Made by a program: the position numbers and the translations under genes
Assembly (NCBI GenBank): GCA_041401985.1
Contig: JAWKTE010000017.1
Span: 23,573-87,572 of the forward strand
Source: JACKHA01 sp041401985
GTDB taxonomy: Bacteria > Planctomycetota > Phycisphaerae > Phycisphaerales > UBA1924
Direction: 5' to 3'
Length of the DNA: 64,000 nucleotides
The notes under the pieces: model-generated
Databases searched by the model: none
What the model was told of the DNA's origin: nothing
The model's input: the letters and a program-made list of their open reading frames with translations, nothing else
Shown here: positions 8,048 to 15,454 of the stretch, in pieces
Layout: the number at the start of each line of letters is the position of its first letter
How positions within the stretch are numbered: position 1 is the first letter of the stretch

Positions 8048-11000
8048 ATGCTGTCGTTTGATCAGATCGAGTCGCGTTTGGCGGAGTATCGCAAACCCAA
8101 GGGCCTATACGCTCGGATGGCGGACCTGCTCAAGACGATCCCGGAGGTCGGCGAGCACGTCAGGAAACTGCTGGAGCCCGAGGGTGCGGGCAAGAACCGG
8201 CGTTTCGGCAACGCGCCGGGTGAAACGCGGGCCCGAGCCCGGAAGACAGGGAAGTTGCTCGAAGAGATCGGTGCCGAGCGGCGCGAGATCGTGTTCGCCC
8301 GCGTGTTCGGCGAACTCGCGCCGGCCGCGCTGATGGCTTGGGACCGGATGCCCGAGCGAACGTACATGAACGGTGGCTACACGCACCGTCCGTTCCGCGC
8401 GCCCCGGGACGCGGATCTCCAGACGGAGCGGCGCGGGCACTGGTTCAACATCGCGGGGTGGGCGCTCGCGCAGTATGAGCCGACCGGTCCGTGGCTGGCC
8501 GCCTGGGCCGACCAGATCACGCCCTACACGGATGACACGCCGTGGCTGCTCGCCTGCCAGATCGACCTCGGCGGCCCCGCGGGCGATCGGACGCTCGAAG
8601 CGCTCATGGCCCGCGCGCGAGGCGAGCACGAAGTCGCCCCCATGAGCCGTTCGGTCGTCCGAGCGCTGCTCGGGTGCCGCCGTCGCGAGGCTTGGGAGTT
8701 CCTCGAGGGCATGCTGCTCGGCGCGCAGCGCCAGGAGGGCCTCCGTCAGACCATCCTGGAGAGCATCGACGACGCCCACCCCGACGCCTTCCGGCGCATG
8801 CTCCGGGCTGATGCGCGACCACGACTTGCTCCGCTTTCCGCCGCCGCCCGCGCCATCGACGTCTGGTTCGGTTTCCAGTGGGACTCGGCGAGCCAGGGCG
8901 TGCTCCGCGAGACTCTCGATCATGCGATCGCGTTCCTGGACGACCCCGACGCCCGGCGTGCCGCCGTCGCCCCAACGTCCGACACCAAGCCCGACGTGCA
9001 GTTCCTCGCGCTGTGGGCGGAAGCGACCGAGGACGTCGTGTCGGCCCTTGACCTGGCCGCGCCGCTGCTGGCCCACGACGACCCGGAGCGTCGTTACATC
9101 GCCCTGCACATGTTCGCCCAGGCCGGCATCGACGGCGCCCAGTTCCGCGGAGCCTCGCGCCTCCTCGATGACCCGGACCTGCGTGTCGCCGCCGCCGCGT
9201 TCGAGATGGTCGGTCCCGGGTACCACGCCGTCCCGCTGCCCGCGGGCTTTGAGCAGTTCGACCGCTTCGCGGCCTTTGAGCGGCTGCTCGCGCGCGTGCC
9301 CTCGAAGGCGACGCTCGAGTCGATCGTCTGGCCCTGGGCCGTGCGCAAACTCGACCCGCAGGCCATCGCCGATGCGCTCGGCGCCGTGACCGGCGAGAAC
9401 GTCGCCCGCGCGTTCCCGTACTTCTCGAAGATGAGCCCGTACGGGCGTGCCGGTGTGGTCTGCCACGCCACCGGCCAGTCTCGCTACTCCGCCTGGGGCG
9501 AGCGCCGCCCCTCCCGCGCCAAAGTCACCCCCGAGTCCCGCGGCCTGGTGCTGCAGGCCATGGGCGATGCCAGTGCCGACGTCCGCGCGGCCGCGTTCGG
9601 TGCGATGAGCCGTCTCAAGGTCGAACCAGACGAGACCGAGCGGCTGTTCGACCTGCTCTCCCGCAAGGCCGGCGACCTCCGCAAGTCGTGCATCGAGCGT
9701 CTGCTCAAGTTGCCCGACGACGACGCCCGCGCCGTCGGAACCAGGCTCGCCGAGGACAAGAGCCTGCCGCGGCGCGAGGCCGGCCTTGAGATCCTTCGGA
9801 CGCTCGTTGCCGCCGGGCGCGCGAGCGCCGCCGACTGCCCCGCACTCGACGCCAACGCGCCGGACGCTGGTGCGGAGCCGTTCACCGCCGACGCCAAACC
9901 GAAGAAGGCAGGCCGGAACAAGAAGACCAACGTCGCGGCAGCCTTGCCCGCCGCCCAGGTGACCCTCGACGACGCCCTCGGCCTGCTCGCCGGCGACTCC
10001 CGCCCGGCGCCGCCCACCCCGAAGGAGCGCAACGTCCACATCATCACCAGCGCCACCAAGAAGTTCTGGCGGGCCTTCGTCAACGAGTTCGCCAGCCACA
10101 TCGAACTCGACGTTGGCGACGGCGAGTGGGCCACGCACGAGCACGTGCTCGTCGGCCCGGAACGCAAGCCCATCCCCGACATCGACCTGTCCCGCACGCC
10201 CGAGGACGACGCAGCCCGCGTGCCCATGATCGACCACTGGCGCGAATGGCTCGCCGCCCTGCCCAGGGACGCGCGAGACACCGACGGCCTCACGCTCGTC
10301 CGCGCCTACGCCGAGTTCCACCCCGGCACCCACGACCTCCGCCCCAAACTCGAGGCCTTCACCGGCTACCGCGACTGGCCCGTCCGCGAGGCGGCCAAGC
10401 GCATGCTCGCCTGGCTCGTGCGACTCGATCGCCCGCCCGCGATGTTCGACCTGATCCTCGACCGCATGGAGTCGATCCTCGCCAAGCACGGCCCCCAGAG
10501 CCGCGGTTACGGCATGGCTTCCGAGCGACGCGAGAAGGTCGCCCTCGAGGCCACCGGGTGGGTCCGTGAACTCCGCGCCATCGCTCCCGACCTTTGGAAG
10601 CCCGATCACGCCGTACGCCTCTACTGGTTCAAGCGTTGGGGCTTCGTCGAGAGCAAGCGGTCCATCGACTGGCGGCTCTCACCCGAGGAGTTCGTCGGTG
10701 CCTATGCCGCGGGCGTCGCAACCGAGGCCGATCTGATCGAACTCATGATCGGATCGACGCGAAGCGCCGACCGCTGGCATGGTGGCGACTCGTTCCACGA
10801 ACTCCGCCAGCTCACCAGCCTCCGCCCGCCAGCCGTCTTCAAGGACCACCCCGAACTTCTCGGCGTCGTCGCCCGCGTCCGCAACCGCATCCTCGAGATC
10901 GAACTCGCCCGCGGCGAACTCGACACGCCCGCATCCCTCCCCGCCATCCACATGGCCTGCACCGGCGGGCTCTCGACCCTTGAGCGTGCGCTCGGCGCCG

Positions 11001-13006
11001 TCGGCTCGGCCGGCCTGGCCCGCCAACAGTGGCACTCGTACCGCGGCTCGCCCTCACGGGCCCAGGTCATGACCCACCTCATCGCCCGCTCCTTCCCCGA
11101 TGCGGCCGACACGCACGAGGCGTTCAAGCAGGCGATGGCCCGGACGGGCGCCAAGCCGCGCCGCCTGATCGAGGTCGGCGTGCTCGCCCCGCAGTGGGCC
11201 GGGCACATCGAGGCCGCCCTCGGCTGGCCCGGGCTGCAGGAGGCGTGCTGGTGGATCCACGCCCACACGAAGCAGCCCGAGTACACGCTGGACCAGGAAC
11301 TGCTCGAGGCCTGGCGGGCCCAGATCGCCGAGCGAACCCCCGTGCCCGCCGAGGACCTGGCCGAGGGCGCTGTTGACGTCGAGTGGTTCGACCGCATGCA
11401 CGCCACGCTCGGCCCGGAGCGCTGGGAAGAGGCCGACCGGGCCGCCAAGTTCGCGTCCCACGGCTCGGCCCACGCCCGCGCCAAGCTCTTCGCCTCCGCC
11501 ATGCTCGCGCAGACCACGCGCGAGGAACTCGCCAAGCGCATGGACGCGACTCGCCACCCGGACTCGGTCCGCGCCATCGGCCTGGTCCCTCTGCCCCGCA
11601 AGGCCAAGGACCGCGACGCGGAGGTTCTGGCACGCTACGAACTCCTGCAGGAGTTCCTCCGCCAGAGCCGCAAGTTCGGCTCGCAGCGCCAGGCCTCCGA
11701 GAAGCGGGCCGTCGAGATCGGCATGGCCAACCTCGCCCGCTCGGCCGGCTTCCCCGATCCGCTCCGCCTGCAGTGGGCCATGGAGACCCGCGCCATCGGC
11801 GATCTGGCCCACGGCCCGGTGACGGTCGAACACGACCACGCCAAGGCCGTCCTGTCCATCGACGACGACGGCCTGCCCGACCTGGCGATCACCAAGAAGG
11901 GCAAGCCCGTCAAGTCCGTGCCGGTCGCGCTCCGCAAGCACGAGGCGTTCGTGGAACTCCGCACCCGCGCCGGTGCCCTCAAAAAGCAGGTCGCCCGCAT
12001 GCGTCTGGCGCTCGAGGACGCCATGTGCCGCGGCGACTCGTTCACCGCCGACGAACTGCGTGCTCTGTTCGGCCACCCGGCGCTCCGGCACATGCTCCAA
12101 CGCCTCGTGTTCGTGGGCGATGGCATCATGGGCTACGCCGGCGACGACGGGCGCACCCTCCGCGACCACGCCGGCACCGTCGAGCCGATCAAGTCCTCTG
12201 AGGTTCTCCGCCTGGCCCATCCAACGGATCTGCTTGTACGAAACGATTGGCACGACTGGCAGGCCGAGTGCTTCGGAGCCGAACGCGTCCAGCCCTTCAA
12301 GCAGGTGTTCCGCGAACTCTACCCCCGCACCGCCCAGGAGCCCGACGACGCGACCAGCACGCGCCGATACGCGGGCCACCAGGTCCAGCCCCACCAGGCC
12401 GCGGCCCTGCTCAAGACGCGCGGCTGGGTCATCCATCCGGAACTGGGCATCCGCAAGACCTTCCACGCCGAGGGCCTCACCGCCCACCTCGAGATGCAAG
12501 GCCACTATTACACGCCTGCCGAGGTCGAGGGCTGGACCATCGAGATCGCGACCTTCACGAAGCGGGGCCAGTTCGACCCGCTCCCGCTCGGCACGATCCC
12601 GGCGCGGCTCTTCAGCGAGGTCATGCGCGATATCGACCTGATCGTCTCGGTCGCGCACCGGGGCGGCGTTGATCCCGAGGCAAGCGCCTCAACCATCGAG
12701 ATGCGGGCCGCGCTGCTCCGCGAGACCTGTCGACTGCTCAACCTCGCCAACGTCCGCGTCGAGCCGCCCCGCGTGTACATCGACGGCACGCGTGCGTCCT
12801 ACACCCTCCACCTCGGCAGCGCGGGAGCCGCGATCGGCGGGCGCGCCCTGGTCATCGTGGCCGTCCACGCCGCCCACCGTGGGCGTCTGTTCCTGCCCTT
12901 CGCCGACGCCGACCCGAAGACCGCCGAGGTGATGTCCAAGGCCCTGCTGCTGGCCCGCGACCAGGAGATCGCCGACCCGGGAGTTCTGGAGCAGATCCGT
13001 CGCTGA
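8048..13006 (+). CDS. Giant DUF5724 / DUF4132 / DUF7737-type protein
   Basis: 1652 residues. ATG 8048 (MLSFDQIESRLAEYRKPKGL) has AGGAG 8 nt upstream; the frame stays open much further upstream but that part is low-quality and overlaps the kinase gene. Residues about 1-1200 are helical and HEAT-like (repeated DDPERRYIALHMFAQAG, DDPDLRVAAAAFEMVG patterns) and resemble DUF5724. Residues about 1300-1465 contain the DUF4132-like core (LVFVGDGIMGYAGDDG, then LAHPTDLL, then VQPFKQVFREL). Residues about 1540-1652 match the C-terminal DUF7737 pattern (RGRLFLPFADADPKTAEVMS). A Lys-rich linker lies near residue 620. The biochemical role of this family is not established to my knowledge. It sits between a decayed regulator and an RNA-repair cassette, which suggests an accessory or stress-related region. 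Confidence 0.85.
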   Translation: MLSFDQIESRLAEYRKPKGLYARMADLLKTIPEVGEHVRKLLEPEGAGKNRRFGNAPGETRARARKTGKLLEEIGAERREIVFARVFGELAPAALMAWDRMPERTYMNGGYTHRPFRAPRDADLQTERRGHWFNIAGWALAQYEPTGPWLAAWADQITPYTDDTPWLLACQIDLGGPAGDRTLEALMARARGEHEVAPMSRSVVRALLGCRRREAWEFLEGMLLGAQRQEGLRQTILESIDDAHPDAFRRMLRADARPRLAPLSAAARAIDVWFGFQWDSASQGVLRETLDHAIAFLDDPDARRAAVAPTSDTKPDVQFLALWAEATEDVVSALDLAAPLLAHDDPERRYIALHMFAQAGIDGAQFRGASRLLDDPDLRVAAAAFEMVGPGYHAVPLPAGFEQFDRFAAFERLLARVPSKATLESIVWPWAVRKLDPQAIADALGAVTGENVARAFPYFSKMSPYGRAGVVCHATGQSRYSAWGERRPSRAKVTPESRGLVLQAMGDASADVRAAAFGAMSRLKVEPDETERLFDLLSRKAGDLRKSCIERLLKLPDDDARAVGTRLAEDKSLPRREAGLEILRTLVAAGRASAADCPALDANAPDAGAEPFTADAKPKKAGRNKKTNVAAALPAAQVTLDDALGLLAGDSRPAPPTPKERNVHIITSATKKFWRAFVNEFASHIELDVGDGEWATHEHVLVGPERKPIPDIDLSRTPEDDAARVPMIDHWREWLAALPRDARDTDGLTLVRAYAEFHPGTHDLRPKLEAFTGYRDWPVREAAKRMLAWLVRLDRPPAMFDLILDRMESILAKHGPQSRGYGMASERREKVALEATGWVRELRAIAPDLWKPDHAVRLYWFKRWGFVESKRSIDWRLSPEEFVGAYAAGVATEADLIELMIGSTRSADRWHGGDSFHELRQLTSLRPPAVFKDHPELLGVVARVRNRILEIELARGELDTPASLPAIHMACTGGLSTLERALGAVGSAGLARQQWHSYRGSPSRAQVMTHLIARSFPDAADTHEAFKQAMARTGAKPRRLIEVGVLAPQWAGHIEAALGWPGLQEACWWIHAHTKQPEYTLDQELLEAWRAQIAERTPVPAEDLAEGAVDVEWFDRMHATLGPERWEEADRAAKFASHGSAHARAKLFASAMLAQTTREELAKRMDATRHPDSVRAIGLVPLPRKAKDRDAEVLARYELLQEFLRQSRKFGSQRQASEKRAVEIGMANLARSAGFPDPLRLQWAMETRAIGDLAHGPVTVEHDHAKAVLSIDDDGLPDLAITKKGKPVKSVPVALRKHEAFVELRTRAGALKKQVARMRLALEDAMCRGDSFTADELRALFGHPALRHMLQRLVFVGDGIMGYAGDDGRTLRDHAGTVEPIKSSEVLRLAHPTDLLVRNDWHDWQAECFGAERVQPFKQVFRELYPRTAQEPDDATSTRRYAGHQVQPHQAAALLKTRGWVIHPELGIRKTFHAEGLTAHLEMQGHYYTPAEVEGWTIEIATFTKRGQFDPLPLGTIPARLFSEVMRDIDLIVSVAHRGGVDPEASASTIEMRAALLRETCRLLNLANVRVEPPRVYIDGTRASYTLHLGSAGAAIGGRALVIVAVHAAHRGRLFLPFADADPKTAEVMSKALLLARDQEIADPGVLEQIRR

Positions 13007-13333
13007 CGCTTCGCGCGGCTCCGCGGAAGCCGCCTCACATTCCCGCTCTCGTCGAGGCGAGGGGAGCCACCAGACGATCCCCGCTTGGCGGTTCCGGCGT
13101 CGTGGCATCGTGGCGTCGACAGCGCAGCGGCGGCGCGTCGATGGGCCGCGAGTGCCTGCCGAGGCTCGTCACGCTCCGAACGACCGAAACCGCGAGCACG
13201 TTCCCGTGCCCCGGCGGTGACCGGGGCGGCCCGGCGCCCCAGTCCGAGGCGGCAGACCGGCGACCGGGTCATCCCGGTCTCCGGCTGAGGGCGTCGTCGG
13301 CGTCTTTGGTCGAGACCGCGGTACCATCGCCCC
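13007..13333. other. Intergenic region upstream of hen1
   Basis: 327 bp with no gene that I can support. It has GC-rich inverted repeats (CGGCGGTGACCGGGGCGG area, and GGCGACCGGGTCATCCCGG) and a short direct repeat (TCGTGGCATCGTGGCGTCG at about 13098). Its right end holds the TACCAT hexamer at 13322. Confidence 0.4.
13322..13327 (+). promoter_or_regulatory. Candidate -10 (TACCAT) for leaderless hen1 mRNA
   Basis: TACCAT ends 6 nt before GTG 13334. There is no Shine-Dalgarno and no convincing -35 at 16-18 nt. The identical hexamer and spacing precede the methyltransferase gene at 57327 on the other strand. Confidence 0.4.
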
Positions 13334-14743
13334 GTGCTACTCGAGATCGCCACAACCCACCGCCCCGCGACCGACCTGGGCTACCTCCTCCACAAGCACC
13401 CCGGGCGGGTGCAGACGTTCTCGCTCGCGGTCGGCAAGGCGCACGTGTTCTACCCCGAGGCGAACGAGGATCGCTGCGCCGCCGCGCTGCTGCTGGACAT
13501 CGACCCCATCGGCCTGGTCCGCGGCAACCGGGAGCGGACCCTCGACCAGTACGTCAACGACCGGCCTTACGTCGCGTCGTCGATGCTCGCGGTGGCCATC
13601 GCGCAGGTCTTCGGCACGGCCCTGGCGGGCAACTGCAAGGAGCGGCCCGAACTGGTGGGCACGCCGATCCCGCTGGAGGCACGCCTGGCCGCGGTGCCGT
13701 GCAACGGGGGCGAGGCCATGCTGCGCCGCCTGTTCGAGCCGCTGAAGTACGAGGTCGAGGTCCGGGCCCTGCCGCTGGACGAGCGCTTCCCGGCGTGGGG
13801 CGACTCGCGGGTGTTCTCGCTGCGCCTGGCAGGGACGCACACGCTGTGCGACCTGCTGAGCCACCTCTACGTGCTGATCCCCGTCCTTGACAACGACAAG
13901 CACTACTGGGTCGGCGACGACGAGGTCGCCAAGCTCCTCCGCCACGGCGAGGGCTGGCTCGCGGCCCACCCGGAGCGGGAACTCATCGCCACCCGCTACC
14001 TCAAGTACCGGCGCTCGCTGGCCGAGCAGGCCATCCGCCAACTCCGCGAGCAGGACGGCGAGGCTCCGGCCCAGATCGACGCCGAGTCGCCCGACGACCC
14101 GCGCGAAGAGGCCGGCGAGAAGAAACTCAGCCTGCACCAGCAGCGACATGCTGTCGTGCTGGCCGTGCTTCAGGCCAGGGGCTGCCGCCGCGTCGTGGAC
14201 CTTGGCTGCGGCGAGGGGCGGCTGGTGCGCGAACTGCTCCGCCACAAGGCCTTCGAGCGTGTCGTGGGCATGGACGTGTCGCACCGCGCGCTGGAGATCG
14301 CGGCCGATCGCCTCCGCGTCGAGCACCTGCCGCCGACGGTCCGTGCCCGCCTCGAACTGATCCACGGCTCGCTCATGTACCGCGACGAGCGTCTGGCGGG
14401 ATTCGACGCCGCGGTGCTGTGCGAGGTGATCGAGCACATGGACGAGGCCCGCCTGGCGGCCATGGAGCGTGTCGTGTTCGGGCACGCGCGCCCGGGCGTG
14501 GTGATCGTGACGACACCGAACGCCGAGTACAACGTGATGTGGGAGGCATTGTCAGCGGGATCGATGCGCCACCGGGACCACCGCTTCGAGTGGACGCGCG
14601 AGCAGTTCCGGGGCTGGGCCGCGGGCTTGTGCGCGCGGCACGGGTACTCGTGCGAGTTCCGGGGCGTGGGCGAGGCCGGGGTGACGCCCGACGGGCGCGG
14701 CGTCGGGGAGCCGACGCAGATGGGGGTGTTTGTTCACAACTAG
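13334..14743 (+). CDS. hen1: 3'-terminal RNA ribose 2'-O-methyltransferase Hen1
   Basis: 469 residues, close to the usual bacterial Hen1 length. Residues about 1-235 are the Hen1 N-terminal domain (TTHRPATDLGYLLHKHPGRV, then ERFPAWGDSRVF). The SAM-dependent methyltransferase domain starts near 285, with motif I VVDLGCGEGRLVREL (about 289) and the EVIEHMDE motif (about 364), which in Hen1 supplies metal-binding Glu/Glu/His; RHRDHRFEWTREQF (about 412) supplies a further region. Hen1 methylates the 2'-OH at the repair junction of ribotoxin-cleaved RNA so that the same site cannot be cut again, acting with Pnkp. It starts at GTG 13334, with a TACCAT hexamer at the leaderless distance. It is followed after 18 bp by an unknown gene and then pnkp. 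Confidence 0.95.
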   Translation: MLLEIATTHRPATDLGYLLHKHPGRVQTFSLAVGKAHVFYPEANEDRCAAALLLDIDPIGLVRGNRERTLDQYVNDRPYVASSMLAVAIAQVFGTALAGNCKERPELVGTPIPLEARLAAVPCNGGEAMLRRLFEPLKYEVEVRALPLDERFPAWGDSRVFSLRLAGTHTLCDLLSHLYVLIPVLDNDKHYWVGDDEVAKLLRHGEGWLAAHPERELIATRYLKYRRSLAEQAIRQLREQDGEAPAQIDAESPDDPREEAGEKKLSLHQQRHAVVLAVLQARGCRRVVDLGCGEGRLVRELLRHKAFERVVGMDVSHRALEIAADRLRVEHLPPTVRARLELIHGSLMYRDERLAGFDAAVLCEVIEHMDEARLAAMERVVFGHARPGVVIVTTPNAEYNVMWEALSAGSMRHRDHRFEWTREQFRGWAAGLCARHGYSCEFRGVGEAGVTPDGRGVGEPTQMGVFVHN

Positions 14744-14761
14744 GCGGTGAAAGGGGGGAGC

Positions 14762-15454
14762 ATGGGATTCAACTTTCAGTCCGGGCATCCGATTGACCTG
14801 TACGGGCCTGAGGACGGAACCAAGGTCATGGCTTTGCTTCAGGAGCGATTCGGAGCGGACGTTCCGCTCGGATCGCCCGGCGATCTGTTTGTGCTGCGAA
14901 ACGAACTCGCCTGGTCGTGGTGTAGCGATCTCGCCCGGTTTGCCGGCGACGAGTTGGGCGAAGAGGGCTCGCAACAGATCCGCGGTGTCGATGCCTGGAA
15001 CGGCGTGTACGTGGATGCCGCCGTGCGGCGGGAGGTTCTCTGGCCGGGTGACCCGAAGAGCGAATCCACACCATCGGAGCCCCAGATGGTCGCCTCGGGA
15101 GGAGGTTCGATCGTCTCCCGCGTGCTTGGGCTCTTTGGCATCCGGCGGAAGCAGGAGGTTCCACCCGAACTCCGTCTCGCGTTGGACGAGATGGTTCGGG
15201 CCTACGGCGCACGGGAGGGTGAGAGCGGCGCCTTGCAGGTCGGGAACCTCGTGGCGCTGATCGCCGAGTTCGAGAGGCTGCTGGAACATCTCGGCACGCC
15301 ACCCACGGAGGAAAGCGTCTCGCGCCTGGCCGAGTCGTACGCCGCCGATGATGCCCGATGCGACGACGACGGGCACATCCAGTGTCTGTGCCACGCGTGG
15401 CTGACGGCGAAGCACGCGCTCGACTCCCGCGCCCCACTTTGGCTCCTGAAGTGA
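14762..15454 (+). CDS. Unknown protein encoded between hen1 and pnkp
   Basis: 230 residues from ATG 14762 (MGFNFQSGHPIDLYGPEDGT), preceded by an AAGGGGGGAG Shine-Dalgarno; a GTG at 14747 would add five residues and is less likely. I do not recognise a family. The protein is acidic and soluble, with an N-terminal alpha/beta-looking part (VMALLQERFGADVPLGSPGD, then LFVLRNELAWSWCSDLARFA), a Ser/Gly linker (about 110-120) with a short hydrophobic helix (VSRVLGLFGI), and a helical C-terminus with a Cys-containing end (CDDDGHIQCLCHAWLTAKHA). Its stop overlaps the GTG of pnkp (GTGA), so translation is coupled. Codon use appears less GC-extreme than in the neighbours. By position it could be a regulator, adaptor, ligase cofactor or immunity-like component of the repair system; none is demonstrated. 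Confidence 0.85.
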   Translation: MGFNFQSGHPIDLYGPEDGTKVMALLQERFGADVPLGSPGDLFVLRNELAWSWCSDLARFAGDELGEEGSQQIRGVDAWNGVYVDAAVRREVLWPGDPKSESTPSEPQMVASGGGSIVSRVLGLFGIRRKQEVPPELRLALDEMVRAYGAREGESGALQVGNLVALIAEFERLLEHLGTPPTEESVSRLAESYAADDARCDDDGHIQCLCHAWLTAKHALDSRAPLWLLK

